A DNA stretch of 64,000 bases from Burkholderiales bacterium (GCA_947448955.1 CANFPU010000006.1:1-64000), one strand, 5' to 3'. Positions 9,678 to 19,344 are shown, counted from the first letter of the stretch. Notes: generated by a model not told the origin, from the letters alone. Numbers and translations: made by a program.

Positions 9678-11602
9678 GTTGGGGACCGCTGCGCCCGATC
9701 AGCTCGGCAGCCGAACCGAAGGACGTCTCGGCGCTGCGTCAGGCCGGAGCAGTCTTTCTGGCCGGCAACCACCTGCCCACGCGCTGGAACGGCCGCCAAC
9801 GCTTCGTGGTGCTCGACACAGACTTCGGCCTCGGACATCGCTTTCTCAGCACTTGGCAGGCCTGGCAACAAGACGTCGGACGCTGCAACCAGCTCTGGTA
9901 CCTGGCGATCACGCCGACCCCGCCGCAACGTGAAAGCCTGGCGCTGGCCCATGCCGGTTCGTCGCTGCAGGGACTGGCCGACGCGCTGAGCGCGCGCTGG
10001 CCGCCGCTCACGCCCGACCTGCATCTGATCGATGTCGACGGCGGGCGGGTTCGATTGTTGCTGGCGCTGGGCGATGTTGCCCAGGTGCTGCCTGAGTTGG
10101 TCGCGCGGGTTGACGCCTTCTTCCTGACCGGCAACGCGTGTTCGGCCGGCCCAAGCTGGGATCGCTACCGGCTGCGCAGCCTGGCGCGCTTGGCAGCTGA
10201 CGGCGCCACACTGGCCGCCACAGGGCTGGACGACAGGTCGCGCGAAGGCTTGACCGCCACGGGCTTCGTGGTCGAGGCAGCGAGTGGCGCGCACGAAACC
10301 CCCGCATGCAACGCGGCTTGCCAAACGACGATCGCCCGCCATTGCCCGCGCTTCAGCAGCAGCGCACCGCCAGGCCGCCAGGCGATGGCTCCCTCGCCTA
10401 GGCAGCGCGTGGCAGTGCTGGGCGCCGGACTGGCCGGTGCGGCCGTGGCCAAGGCACTCGCTGCGCAAGGCCTGGCGGTCCAGGTGTTCGACCGCCAGCC
10501 GGGCTGCGCCGGCGAGACCTCGGGCAATGCCGGCGGCCTGTTCCACGGCATCGTCCACGGCCAGGACGGCACCCATGCACGCTGGCTGCGCGCCGCCGCA
10601 ATCCACACCGAGCGCTTGCTGCGGCCGTTGATTGCAGCCCAGCAGGTGACGGGCGGTGTCGCCGGCCTGTGGCGCGCCGAACAAACCATGAACCCTGAAG
10701 CGATGGCCGCGATGATTGCCCGTCTGGGCTTGCCCGCAGCCTACGTCTCGGTGCAGTGCGACGCGCTGCCCGATGGCCGACCGGCCTGGGTCTATCCCGG
10801 CGGCGGCTGGGTCGCACCGCCATCGCTGTGCGCGCATTGGTTGGACGCGCCCGGCATCACAACGATTTACAACACCTCGATTGACAGGCTGCAGAGGCTG
10901 CACGACGGCTGGCGCTTGCTCGACCTCAGTGGGCGATGCCTGGCCGAGGTCGACGCGGTGCTGCTGTGCAATGCCGGCGACGCGGCCCGCTTGGTGGGGT
11001 CGGCTGGCAGCGATCAGCCGACCATGCGGACCATGCCGACCATGCCATTCTGGCCACTGCACCGACTGCGCGGCCAGACCAGCTTGCTACCCGCTCATCT
11101 GCCGGGGCAACCCGATCTAGCCAGACCCCTGGCCGACACCGGCTATGTGCTGCAACTGGCCGACGGTCGCTGGCTGTGCGGCGCCAGCTCGCAAGCCGAC
11201 GACGAGGACAGCACGCTGCGCGCAGCGGATCAGGCGCTCAACCTGGCGACGCTGCGCCGCTTGACCGGCTGGGCCGGTCCAACCGATGCGGCGTTGGACG
11301 GCCGGGTCGGCTGGCGCTTGCAAAGTGCCGACCGCCTACCGCTGATCGGCGCTGTGCCGGTCGCAGAGCCCGCGGCAGGCTGGCGCCGGCTCGACCAGCC
11401 CCGGTTCGTACCGCGCCAACCCGGGCTCTACCTTTTCACCGCGCTCGGGTCCCGCGGCATCACCCAGGCCGCGCTGGGCGGCGAGTTGCTGGCCTCATGG
11501 CTGACAGGCGCGCCGATGCCTGCGCCGACCTCCCTGCTCGATGCGCTAGACCCTGCACGCTTCATCGCGCGGGGACAGCGGCGACCCCAGGCCAGGCGCT
11601 GA
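9674..11602 (+). CDS. mnmC: MnmC-like tRNA modification fusion with degenerate methyltransferase half
   Basis: Bifunctional MnmC converts cmnm5s2U34 to nm5s2U34 (FAD domain) and then mnm5s2U34 (methyltransferase domain) in tRNA. The 642-residue length fits the fusion. The C-terminal half has a good FAD Rossmann motif (VAVLGAGLAGAAVAKALAAQG, about residue 245), the ETSGNAGGLFHGIVHGQDG region and a C-terminal GSRGITQAALGGELLASWL. The N-terminal half keeps the MnmC1 outline (RFVVLDTDFGLGHRFLSTWQAW), but the SAM glycine motif is altered (DFGLG instead of GFGTG) and the usual L-D-G-F-A-P catalytic segment reads FFLTGNACSAGP. The FAD activity is probably intact; the methyltransferase activity may be lost. 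The ATG overlaps the upstream stop. Confidence 0.82.
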   Translation: MSWGPLRPISSAAEPKDVSALRQAGAVFLAGNHLPTRWNGRQRFVVLDTDFGLGHRFLSTWQAWQQDVGRCNQLWYLAITPTPPQRESLALAHAGSSLQGLADALSARWPPLTPDLHLIDVDGGRVRLLLALGDVAQVLPELVARVDAFFLTGNACSAGPSWDRYRLRSLARLAADGATLAATGLDDRSREGLTATGFVVEAASGAHETPACNAACQTTIARHCPRFSSSAPPGRQAMAPSPRQRVAVLGAGLAGAAVAKALAAQGLAVQVFDRQPGCAGETSGNAGGLFHGIVHGQDGTHARWLRAAAIHTERLLRPLIAAQQVTGGVAGLWRAEQTMNPEAMAAMIARLGLPAAYVSVQCDALPDGRPAWVYPGGGWVAPPSLCAHWLDAPGITTIYNTSIDRLQRLHDGWRLLDLSGRCLAEVDAVLLCNAGDAARLVGSAGSDQPTMRTMPTMPFWPLHRLRGQTSLLPAHLPGQPDLARPLADTGYVLQLADGRWLCGASSQADDEDSTLRAADQALNLATLRRLTGWAGPTDAALDGRVGWRLQSADRLPLIGAVPVAEPAAGWRRLDQPRFVPRQPGLYLFTALGSRGITQAALGGELLASWLTGAPMPAPTSLLDALDPARFIARGQRRPQARR

Positions 11603-11758
11603 CCACATGAACCTGGGCTAGCATCGGCGCTCGAGATGAGGGCCCCGCCAAACGCTGCGACCCGATCGGCGCGCGTCCTGCCTGGGTGGACGGCGCGGAC
11701 ACGACAAGCAGCGAGAATTGACGCGCCCCGTGCCTAGATGCGCGGACCTCTGGTTGAG

Positions 11759-11826
11759 CTAACCGAACGGACCGAACGACTCAACCAAACCGACTAAATG
11801 AACCAAACGAACCCAATGAACCAAAC
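11759..11826 (+). repeat. Imperfect AACCAAAC/ACCGAACG-type short repeats
   Basis: Low-complexity stretch built from ACCGAAC and AACCAAAC units, with ATGAACCAAAC occurring twice. It lies just upstream of the nitroreductase gene and ends before its ribosome binding site. In-frame ATGs inside it (11798, 11816) would extend the protein with MNQTNPMNQT, which looks like repeat-derived, untranslated sequence. Confidence 0.55.
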
Positions 11827-11845
11827 AGCGATGGCGGAGACGACG

Positions 11846-12523
11846 ATGAAATTTGATGAAGTAGTCCAGGGGCGCAGGAGCATTCGGGGGTACCAGAAGA
11901 AACCTGTGCCCAAGGCGCTGATCTTGGAAATCCTTGAACTCGCGATGCGTGCGCCGACCTCGCTCAACACCCAGCCCTGGAATTTCTATGTCGTCACCGG
12001 CGAGGTGCTGGACCGAATCCGACAAGGGAATGTCGAGCGCAATCTGGCTGGCGTGCCGGACTCGCGCGAATTCCGCATGGGACCAGGCTATGTCGGCGCG
12101 CACCGCGAGCGGCAGATCGGGGTTGCCAAGCAGCTCTTCGCTGCGATGGGCATCGAACGCGACAACAAAGAAAAGCGGCAGGACTGGGTTTTGCGTGGCT
12201 TTCGCCAGTTTGACGCGCCGGTCTCGATCGTCGTGACCTATGACCGCGCCATCCATGGCGGCGACATTGCCCCCTTCGACTGTGGTGGCGTGGTCAACTG
12301 CCTCGTCAATGCCGCCTGGTCGCGCGGGCTGGGCTGCGTCATCAACAGCCAGGGCATCATGCAGTCACCCGTCGTCCGCGAACATGCCCGCATCCCGGAC
12401 GACCAGGTGATCCAGACCTGCGTCGCGATGGGTTGGCCGGACGACACCTTCCCCGCGAATGCGGTGGTCTCGCAGAGAAAGTCAGTGGCCGAAGCCGCGG
12501 TGTTCGTGGGCTTCGAGGACTGA
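11846..12523 (+). CDS. Nitroreductase family protein
   Basis: A 225-residue FMN-dependent, NAD(P)H-using oxidoreductase. The N-terminus MKFDEVVQGRRSIRGYQKKPVP is the family FMN-binding opening (RRSIRGY), followed by APTSLNTQPWNFYVV, the second FMN-contact motif. The C-terminal part has MGWPDDTFPANAV. The natural substrate is unknown; relatives reduce nitroaromatics, quinones or enones. The start at 11846 is chosen because GGAGA lies 5 nt upstream and the conserved N-terminus begins there. It is convergent with rpiA, with only 3 nt between the stops. Confidence 0.88.
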   Translation: MKFDEVVQGRRSIRGYQKKPVPKALILEILELAMRAPTSLNTQPWNFYVVTGEVLDRIRQGNVERNLAGVPDSREFRMGPGYVGAHRERQIGVAKQLFAAMGIERDNKEKRQDWVLRGFRQFDAPVSIVVTYDRAIHGGDIAPFDCGGVVNCLVNAAWSRGLGCVINSQGIMQSPVVREHARIPDDQVIQTCVAMGWPDDTFPANAVVSQRKSVAEAAVFVGFED

Positions 12524-12526
12524 GGG

Positions 12527-13195
12527 CTAGCGGTCGAAATCGATCGTCCGCACACCCTGCGCGGTGCCCAGCAGGCACACACGCGCCTTGTGCCGGGCAA
12601 AGATGCCGACCGTGACCACGCCTGGCCATTGGTTAACCTCGGCCTCCATCGCCAGCGGGTCGGTGATGGCCAGGCCACGCACGTCCAAGAGGTCGTTGCC
12701 GTTGTCAGTGGTCACGCCGGCGCGCAGCGTGGCCACGCCGCCATAAGCTGACGCAAAGCGCCGCGCCACCTGAGCCGCCGCCATCGGAATCACCTCCACG
12801 GGCAGTGCAAAGCGGCCCATCACGTCGACCAGCTTGCTTTCGTCGGCGATGCAGACAAAGCGCTCGGCCAGATCGGCAACGATCTTCTCCCGCGTCAATG
12901 CCGCGCCCCCACCCTTGACCATGAAGCCACGGTGGTCGATCTCGTCGGCGCCGTCGACATAGACCGGGATGCTGAGCAAGTCATTGGCATCGAAGACCTT
13001 GATGCCCAGCGCCTGCAGCCGCACCGTGCTTTGCACCGAGCTCGACACCGCACCGGCAATCTGGTGTTTGATGCTGGCCAGTGCATCGATAAAGCAATTG
13101 ACAGTCGATCCCGTGCCCACGCCGACCACGGTGCCAGGCACGACATAGTCCAACGCGGCGCGGCCGACTAATGCCTTGAGTTCATCCTGGGTCAT
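12527..13195 (-). CDS. rpiA: Ribose-5-phosphate isomerase A
   Basis: Interconverts ribose 5-phosphate and ribulose 5-phosphate in the pentose phosphate pathway. 222 residues from [15 protein letters not shown]. The substrate loop [13 protein letters not shown], the catalytic D-G-A-D-E-I-D segment and the [13 protein letters not shown] lysine motif (general family residues Asp, Glu and Lys) are all present. The start at 13195 was chosen over 13246 because it matches the family N-terminus. The 5' end faces pyrD, whose start lies 41 nt away on the other strand. Confidence 0.96.
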   Translation of the reverse strand: MTQDELKALVGRAALDYVVPGTVVGVGTGSTVNCFIDALASIKHQIAGAVSSSVQSTVRLQALGIKVFDANDLLSIPVYVDGADEIDHRGFMVKGGGAALTREKIVADLAERFVCIADESKLVDVMGRFALPVEVIPMAAAQVARRFASAYGGVATLRAGVTTDNGNDLLDVRGLAITDPLAMEAEVNQWPGVVTVGIFARHKARVCLLGTAQGVRTIDFDR

Positions 13196-13235
13196 GGGCT
13201 GGGCCGCCGAAGCGGTCTGGGACAATCCGAAGATT

Positions 13236-14276
13236 ATGGCTTTCATACCCTACGCACTGACCCGTCCCTTCCTGTTTGGCCTGGACCCCGAGCGCGCCCA
13301 CGACTTGACCCTGGACGCGATCGCCACGCTGCAAAACACGCCGGCACAGTGCCTGTGGTCACAGCCCCGCAGCGCCGATCCAGTGACGGTAGCGGGGCTG
13401 AAGTTTCCCAACCGCATCGGCCTGGCCGCCGGCCTGGACAAGAACGGCCGTTGCATCGACGGCCTGGGCGCGATGGGCTTCGGTTTTATCGAGGTTGGCA
13501 CCGTCACACCCAAAGGCCAGCCCGGCAACCCCAGGCCGAGGATGTTCAGGCTGCAGCGGGCCGAAGCCCTGATCAACCGGCTAGGCTTCAACAACGAAGG
13601 GCTTGAGGCCTTCATCGCCAACGTCAGGCACGCCAGGACATTTCGCGCTAGCGGTGGCTTGCTGGGCCTGAACATCGGCAAGAACGCGGCCACGCCGATA
13701 GAGGACGCCGCCAGCGACTACTTGCTGGGCCTGGACGGCGTCTATCCGCATGCCGACTATGTGGCGGTCAACATCTCCAGCCCCAACACCCAAAACCTGC
13801 GCGAACTGCAGAGCGATGCTGCGCTCGACGCGCTACTGGGCGCGCTGCAAACACGGCGCGCCCAGTTAGACCGGCAACTCGGCCGCAGCGTGCCGATGTT
13901 CGTCAAAATCGCGCCGGACCTGGATGAAGCGCAGTTGCGGGTGATCGCCGCCACGTTGGTGGCCAACGGCATCGACGGCGTGATCGCCACCAACACCACG
14001 CTCGCGCGCGACGCCGTTCAGGGCCAGGACCATGCCCATGAAGTGGGCGGGCTGTCGGGCCGGCCCTTGTTCGATGCCAGCAACCGGGTGATCGCGATGC
14101 TGCGCGCCGAACTCGGCTCGAGCTACCCCATCATCGGCGTCGGCGGCGTGATGAGCGCCGCCGATGCCCGTGCCAAACGCGCCGCCGGCGCCGACTTGGT
14201 GCAGCTCTACACCGGGCTGATCTACAAAGGGCCAGGACTCGTCAGCGACTGCGCGAGAGCCCTGGCCGGACGCTGA
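13236..14276 (+). CDS. pyrD: Dihydroorotate dehydrogenase (quinone), class 2
   Basis: Oxidises dihydroorotate to orotate in pyrimidine synthesis, passing electrons to membrane quinone. 346 residues from [14 protein letters not shown], whose amphipathic N-terminus is the quinone-tunnel helix of class 2. FMN- and substrate-binding motifs visible are [45 protein letters not shown] (catalytic Ser in the class 2 loop), ATNTTLARD and IGVGGVMS. The start is chosen to match the conserved N-terminus. Confidence 0.97.
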   Translation: MAFIPYALTRPFLFGLDPERAHDLTLDAIATLQNTPAQCLWSQPRSADPVTVAGLKFPNRIGLAAGLDKNGRCIDGLGAMGFGFIEVGTVTPKGQPGNPRPRMFRLQRAEALINRLGFNNEGLEAFIANVRHARTFRASGGLLGLNIGKNAATPIEDAASDYLLGLDGVYPHADYVAVNISSPNTQNLRELQSDAALDALLGALQTRRAQLDRQLGRSVPMFVKIAPDLDEAQLRVIAATLVANGIDGVIATNTTLARDAVQGQDHAHEVGGLSGRPLFDASNRVIAMLRAELGSSYPIIGVGGVMSAADARAKRAAGADLVQLYTGLIYKGPGLVSDCARALAGR

Positions 14277-14300
14277 CCAAGCTTGACGCGACGCCGCCGG

Positions 14301-14364
14301 TTACCGCGCCAAATTACGGCACCAAAACACGGCACCAAAGCACCGCAGCAAAGTACCCACCAAA
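14301..14364 (+). repeat. 13-bp tandem repeat, about 5 copies
   Basis: Five successive 13-bp units of the form TTACGGCACCAAA with substitutions (TTACCGCGCCAAA, TTACGGCACCAAA, ACACGGCACCAAA, GCACCGCAGCAAA, GTACCCACCAAA). It fills the gap between the convergent pyrD and waaC genes. Confidence 0.85.
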
Positions 14365-14390
14365 TCACAGTGTGGCGCTAGAGCGCGGCA

Positions 14391-15341
14391 TCACAGCAAC
14401 AAATGGCGTTCGAGCTGGTCCATCACCTCGGCGAGCGCCGGCATCTGCCCTTTGCCGCCCAAGCTGGCGACCGGTCCTGGGCCAGTGATGCCGGCCAGAC
14501 CTGGCTCGTGGTCGCAATAGATGCCGATGGTCGGTGCGCCAAACGCCGCTGCCAGATGCGAAAACCCAGTGTCCAGACCGACGATCTGGCGCGCCCGACC
14601 CAGCACCGCCGCAGTCTCGGCCACGCTCAGGAAAGGCGGCACCATGCCGCCACAGCCGGCGGCGATGCGTTCGGCGCGCTCACGCTCGGGATAGCTGCCC
14701 CATACCAGCACAGGGGTCAGCCCGGCCGATTGCAAACGCTGGCCGACGGCGATCCAGCGGTCCTCGGGCCAGAGCTTGCTGGGCCGACTGGCGCACGGGA
14801 TCAGCACCGCGCTGGGTATCGGCGCAACCCAGCCACCGTCCGGCACAGCGATGCCGAAATCGGGTGCGTGGTCAGGCACCGGATAGCCCAGATGCGCCGC
14901 GGCCAGGCGCCGGTTGCGCTCAACCGCCTGCAACTCACGCGGCACCGTGGCGCGGCGACGGTAGAACAACGCCGCCGCAGGCTCGCGGATGCTGGCCAAG
15001 CCATAGCCCAGCAGCGGCCCCTTCGCCTGCAAACCCCATAAAACGCTTTTCAGCAAGCCTTGCAGATCGAGCACTGCGTCGTAGCGCTCGCGCCGCAGTT
15101 CGCCGCGCAGCGCGGCCATTGCAGCGCGCGTGTCAGCAGCCCACAAGGACTTGCGCCATTTGCGCCAGGCCAAGGGCAATACGCGCTGCACGCCGGCGTG
15201 CAAGCGCGGAATGGCAGCGAACGGCGCCTCGACCAGCCAGTCCACCTGAAGGCCGGGCTGCGCATGCAACATGTCGCTGACGGCCGGCAGCGCGTGCACC
15301 ACGTCCCCCATCGAAGTGGTCTTGACGATCAGGACGCGCAC
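14391..15341 (-). CDS. waaC: Lipopolysaccharide heptosyltransferase I (WaaC-like)
   Basis: Glycosyltransferase family 9 enzyme adding the first heptose to Kdo2-lipid A at the inner membrane. 316 residues. The N-terminus VRVLIVKTTSMGDVVHALPAVSD is the classic WaaC opening, and the C-terminal donor-site motif appears as GLDTGFSHLAAAFGAPTIGIYCDHEP. The start is taken as GTG at 15341, which has GGGAG 5 nt upstream and matches the family N-terminus; an ATG at 15395 would add 18 residues. It is divergent from the glycosyltransferase at 15450, with a TATAAA box between them at 15421. Confidence 0.9.
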   Translation of the reverse strand: MRVLIVKTTSMGDVVHALPAVSDMLHAQPGLQVDWLVEAPFAAIPRLHAGVQRVLPLAWRKWRKSLWAADTRAAMAALRGELRRERYDAVLDLQGLLKSVLWGLQAKGPLLGYGLASIREPAAALFYRRRATVPRELQAVERNRRLAAAHLGYPVPDHAPDFGIAVPDGGWVAPIPSAVLIPCASRPSKLWPEDRWIAVGQRLQSAGLTPVLVWGSYPERERAERIAAGCGGMVPPFLSVAETAAVLGRARQIVGLDTGFSHLAAAFGAPTIGIYCDHEPGLAGITGPGPVASLGGKGQMPALAEVMDQLERHLLL

Positions 15342-15449
15342 CCGGTCTCCCAGGTGAGCCAACGCCCAGGCTGGCGCGGCGCGGGCGCCATCCACCGGAT
15401 CGATGGCCAGGAACCCGCCCTATAAACTGCCTTTCCGACCCGATTGTCC

Positions 15450-16538
15450 ATGTTGCCCATGCCGCCCATTGTCTTCTCCAACCACGCGCTGCGGCATTCT
15501 GGCGGCATCGAGCGCTACCTGCTGACGCTGGTCGAAGCCTTGCGCCAGCGACAAATCCGGCCGACGGTGGTGGCACGGCGCTTCGCCCCGGACTTGCCTG
15601 AGTTCGGCTGGGTCGACCCTGTGCGCATCCAAACCTGGGGACTCGGCGGCGCGCTGCGCGACCGCTGGTTCGATCAACGCCTGCGCCGCCTCAAACAACA
15701 GCAGGGCTGGTACCCATTGATCGCGCTGAACCAGACCGCAGCCGCAGACATCGCAATCTGCGGCGGTACGCACCCTGGATTTCTGGCCGCCACCGACAAG
15801 CGCCCGGGTTGGAAAGACCGCCTGGCCATCGCGCTGGAACGGCGCCACCTAGAAAATGCGGCGGTGGTGATCGCGCACTCGAAACTGATGGCCGACCAGG
15901 TCCAGCAGTTCTACGGCATCGCCAAAACCAAGGTGCAGGTGCTGTACCCGCCAGTGGACCGCCAGCGATTCCACCCGGTGCTGCCGGCCCAGCGACGCGC
16001 GCTGCGTGAGCGCCTGGGGTTGCCGCAAGACCGCTTGATATTCCTGCTGGCCTCGACCGGGCATGCGCGCAAAGGTCTGGACCTGCTGGTGCGCGCGCTC
16101 GGCCACAGCGAACAACCGGTGCTGCTGGTGGTGGCAGGCCGGCCAGTCGAGCTTCAGGCACCCAACTTGCGCTACATCGGCTACCGCAGCGACATCGAGG
16201 ATGTCTATCGCGCCGTCGACTGCACCATCATGGCCTCGCGCTACGAACCCTTCGGGCTGGTCGGCGTCGAGTCGGTGCTGTGCGGCACGCCGCTGATCGG
16301 AGCCGAAGGTATGGGCTGCATGGAAGTGTTGCGGGGCGACGCAGCAACGCCATTCCAAGTCGACCAGCCCGACAGTCTGGCCAAGGCCATCCAGCAAACC
16401 CTGACACGCTGGCGTGCGGGTCAGTTGACGCTGGCGAACCCGCTCGAATCCCTGCGCTATGACCCGTCGATCGATGCGCACCTCGATGTGCTGCTGGGCT
16501 GGGTGGCCCATCTGCGGGCAGCCAGGCCATCCTGCTAG
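15450..16538 (+). CDS. Glycosyltransferase family 4, LPS core (WaaG-like)
   Basis: A 362-residue GT-B glycosyltransferase. The N-terminal acceptor half opens with IVFSNHALRHSGGIERYLLTLV, typical of WaaG-like enzymes that extend the LPS core. The C-terminal donor half has STGHARKGLDLLVRAL and the E-x7-E type segment SRYEPFGLVGVESVLCGTP. It is the first of a plus-strand run of core/O-chain transferases facing away from waaC. The exact sugar cannot be deduced. Starts at 15450 or 15459 (ATG) are both possible; a TTG at 15444 is less likely. Confidence 0.85.
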   Translation: MLPMPPIVFSNHALRHSGGIERYLLTLVEALRQRQIRPTVVARRFAPDLPEFGWVDPVRIQTWGLGGALRDRWFDQRLRRLKQQQGWYPLIALNQTAAADIAICGGTHPGFLAATDKRPGWKDRLAIALERRHLENAAVVIAHSKLMADQVQQFYGIAKTKVQVLYPPVDRQRFHPVLPAQRRALRERLGLPQDRLIFLLASTGHARKGLDLLVRALGHSEQPVLLVVAGRPVELQAPNLRYIGYRSDIEDVYRAVDCTIMASRYEPFGLVGVESVLCGTPLIGAEGMGCMEVLRGDAATPFQVDQPDSLAKAIQQTLTRWRAGQLTLANPLESLRYDPSIDAHLDVLLGWVAHLRAARPSC

Positions 16539-16607
16539 CACCCAATGGGCGACTGGCGCAATGGGACAATCCGCCGACGCCGCCGCAGGCCCTCTGATAC
16601 CCCTCCC

Positions 16608-17720
16608 ATGCCCGTCCCCCTCCACATCGTCGAGCCCACGCTAACCGGCGACGCTGGCCATTGCCAAAGCCTGGTACGCGCGCTGGTTGGGGCTGCGACT
16701 GCGCACGACGTGACGGTGTGGGCCGGCCGCAGCATCGGGCCGGATCGGCTGGATCGGCCGGATTGGGCGGGCGCTGGCCGTCTGGTGCCACACTTCCGAC
16801 GACGCTGGCGCCGGCTGCAGGCCTTTGGGCTGTACCGCAAGTTGCTGCGCCAGCCTGGCCAAATCCTCGTCTCGACGGCGGGCAGCAGCGATGTGGTGAC
16901 CGCGCATTGGGCGGCGACCGGCCAAATCCCACCGAACAAGCTATTCCTGTTCGTGCACTGGCTGGGCGGCAAGGCTGGCAAGGCGGGATTGTGGTCGGCG
17001 ATGGCCCGTCAACAGCCCCATATCGAGATCCTGACCCCGACCGCCTCGGTGGCCGATTTCTTCCGGTCCTGCGGTTTCCCCACCACCGTCGTGCCCTACC
17101 CCATCGAGGGGCCGCCCGAACACTCGAGCACAGCCCCGCGCGCTGCGCCGCAAGCCTTCAAGCACCTGCTGGTGGCCGGCGGGGCACGCCTTGACAAAGG
17201 CCTGGTCCAAATCGTCGACCTGGTGCGCGAGATGGAAAGGTGCGGCCTGAACCTGCCGCTGGTGGTGCAGACCTCGAGCGAACAACGCCACCCGAATGAC
17301 CCCGCATTGGCAGCGGCGCTGGAGAGCCTGCGCAACAGCGCCTATGCGGGGCTGACGCTGCGTGAGGACACCTTGAGCCCGGCCGACTACCGCGCGCTAT
17401 TCGACGGTGCGGTCACGCTGCAGCCCTACAACCTGGCCGACTTCAAGGACCGGGTCAGCGGCGTGACGCTCGATGCGCTGGGCGCAGGCTCGCCAGTGGT
17501 GGTCACCGACGGCACGTGGATGGCCGCGCTGGTGCGACGTTTCGATGCCGGCGTGGCCACAGCCGACCTTTCGGCCCAAGGCCTGCTGCAGGCCATTTCG
17601 AAGGTGTTGGCCGATCATCCGAGCTATGCGGCCAGGGCTCGGGCCGCCGCAACAAGCGTGCGATCGGACCATTCGGCGCAGCGCCTGATGGACCATGTGC
17701 TGCGGCGTGCGCTGCCATGA
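16608..17720 (+). CDS. Glycosyltransferase (GT4-like), LPS cluster
   Basis: 370 residues from MPVPLHIVEPTLTGDAGHC. The N-terminal half is divergent, with THE-type glycine region TGDAGHCQSLVRALVGAA, while the C-terminal half shows a GT-B donor site (LLVAGGARLDKGLVQIVDLV, then RVSGVTLDALGAGSPVVVTDGTW). The donor and acceptor are unknown. It lies 69 nt after the previous transferase and its stop overlaps the ATG of the next one (ATGA at 17717-17720), supporting one operon. Confidence 0.75.
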   Translation: MPVPLHIVEPTLTGDAGHCQSLVRALVGAATAHDVTVWAGRSIGPDRLDRPDWAGAGRLVPHFRRRWRRLQAFGLYRKLLRQPGQILVSTAGSSDVVTAHWAATGQIPPNKLFLFVHWLGGKAGKAGLWSAMARQQPHIEILTPTASVADFFRSCGFPTTVVPYPIEGPPEHSSTAPRAAPQAFKHLLVAGGARLDKGLVQIVDLVREMERCGLNLPLVVQTSSEQRHPNDPALAAALESLRNSAYAGLTLREDTLSPADYRALFDGAVTLQPYNLADFKDRVSGVTLDALGAGSPVVVTDGTWMAALVRRFDAGVATADLSAQGLLQAISKVLADHPSYAARARAAATSVRSDHSAQRLMDHVLRRALP

Positions 17721-18553
17721 ACACCACGCCGTTAACGCCCAACACGCCAAGCTTGTCGGTGATCGTCATCACCAAGAACGAGGCCGCTCGGCTACCGACC
17801 TGCTTGACGTCGGTGTCATTCGCCGACGAACTGATCGTGGTCGATGCCGGCAGCACCGACGGCACCGCGGACCTGGCACGCCAAATGGGCGCCAGGGTGA
17901 TCGAGACCCACGATTGGCCTGGCTTCGGACCGCAGAAGCAGCGCGCACTGGCAGCCGCCACCGGCACCTGGGTACTGTCCCTGGATGCCGACGAGTGGCT
18001 GGACAGCGAACTGGCCGCGGCCATCCGCAGCGTGGTCGCCTCTGAGGGTCATTGCGATGCAGCGAATGGGCCGCCGGGTCTGGCCGGCTACGCCGTGGGC
18101 AGGATGTCGGCGTTCTGCGGCCAGTGGATGCGAGCCGGCAGTTGGTACCCCGATCTGGGCGTGCGCTTGTTCAGACGCGGACGAGCCCGTTTCTCGGACG
18201 ACCAGGTGCACGAGCGGCTGCTGCTCGACGGCCCGTCCGGCCGTCTGCCCGGCCTGTTGCTGCACAACAGCATCACCAGCCTGCACGATGGGCTGGACAA
18301 GATGAACCGCTACACCACCGGCCGAGCGGCCGATCAACGCGGCCGCGGACGTCGAGGTGGACTGACCGCCGCCATCGGCCACGGCCTGTGGGCTTTCATT
18401 CGGTCTTACTGGTTACGCCAAGGATTCCGCGATGGTCGGCTCGGCTTCGTGCTGGCGATGCTGGACGCGCAGGCTTCGTGCAACCGCTACCTGAAGCTGT
18501 GGCTGGACGGCCAGCCCCAGCCGCACGACCTGCCGCCACCGCGCCGGCGTTGA
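17717..18553 (+). CDS. Glycosyltransferase family 2 (WaaE/KdtX-like)
   Basis: A 278-residue GT-A enzyme. The N-terminal LSVIVITKNEAARLPTCL and D-E-L-I-V-V-D-A-G-S-T-D-G-T are the nucleotide-sugar and DXD-type segments, and VLSLDADEW is the second acidic motif. Relatives (WaaE/KdtX) add beta-glucose to heptose in the inner core. The R-x-R-R stretch RTRASGRSTRPRT-like region and a C-terminal hydrophobic helix (IGHGLWAFIRSYWL) suggest membrane association. Its start overlaps the upstream stop. Confidence 0.85.
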   Translation: MNTTPLTPNTPSLSVIVITKNEAARLPTCLTSVSFADELIVVDAGSTDGTADLARQMGARVIETHDWPGFGPQKQRALAAATGTWVLSLDADEWLDSELAAAIRSVVASEGHCDAANGPPGLAGYAVGRMSAFCGQWMRAGSWYPDLGVRLFRRGRARFSDDQVHERLLLDGPSGRLPGLLLHNSITSLHDGLDKMNRYTTGRAADQRGRGRRGGLTAAIGHGLWAFIRSYWLRQGFRDGRLGFVLAMLDAQASCNRYLKLWLDGQPQPHDLPPPRRR

Positions 18554-18563
18554 GCGCAGCCGA

Positions 18564-19217
18564 TCAGCGCCCGGCCCGCGCCAGTTCTGCAACCAGCGCC
18601 GGGTTGAAGCGCGGGTCGTTGTACATCTTGAACTGCCGATAAACCTTGAAATAGGCTCGCCCCGCCAAGGCGTCGGCGAGCAGCGCCTCCAGGCAATCGC
18701 CGAGGTCTGCGCGTTGCTGCTGCAGTCGGGCCAGCTTGCCGAGGCTGGCCTCGACGTGATCGGCCTCGACGTCGCTGCGCAAAGTCTGGGCCCGCATCGC
18801 GTTCACCTTCAGCGCCATGATCGACATCCGGTCGACGATGCTGCCTGCAGTCTCGCTGTTCAGACGCGCACCGGCCGGCGCGATGGCCACTGGCGCGTCG
18901 GTGCGGGCCGAGGCCACATCCACCAAACCCAGCGCCATCAGCAGCAACTCGTCGACCCGCTCGGTGGCGTCGTTACGGGCTTGGTTGAAGCTGTCGATGG
19001 CACGTTTGTTGGCAGCAATCTGGGCGTCGCACACTGTCGTGCGACGCGCCAGATCCTCTTCGGCCCAGAGCCGGCAGTTGAAACGGTGGTTGGTCTGCAC
19101 CCAGCGCCACAAGCCGTCGTCAGGCATCGCAGGCTCGTCAACCGGCCAGCCCGCCGTGACGAGGAGTCGGTCGTGCAAGGCGATCACCTCGGCGGCAGTG
19201 GGCAGATGGATGCGCAT
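18564..19217 (-). CDS. DUF4254 family protein
   Basis: 217 residues, mostly helical, with the family pattern DGLWRWVQTNHRFNCRLWAEEDLARR, followed by IAANKRAIDSFNQARNDATERVDE and a C-terminal helical region with YFKVYRQFKMYNDPRFNP. The family is of unknown function but is often encoded inside LPS glycosyltransferase clusters, as here. It is transcribed opposite to the surrounding transferases: convergent with the GT2 gene (10 nt apart) and divergent from the GT9 gene. Confidence 0.75.
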   Translation of the reverse strand: MRIHLPTAAEVIALHDRLLVTAGWPVDEPAMPDDGLWRWVQTNHRFNCRLWAEEDLARRTTVCDAQIAANKRAIDSFNQARNDATERVDELLLMALGLVDVASARTDAPVAIAPAGARLNSETAGSIVDRMSIMALKVNAMRAQTLRSDVEADHVEASLGKLARLQQQRADLGDCLEALLADALAGRAYFKVYRQFKMYNDPRFNPALVAELARAGR

Positions 19218-19344
19218 GGTGGGCTGGCAGAATACAAACGGCCAATTATCGACGTTGATCTGCCCGCGGCACCGTCAACCGCGCCAGCGCCGCCCGCCCG
19301 ACCCAGCCCGACCTCCACTGCGCCGCGTTGCGCCCCACCACAGC

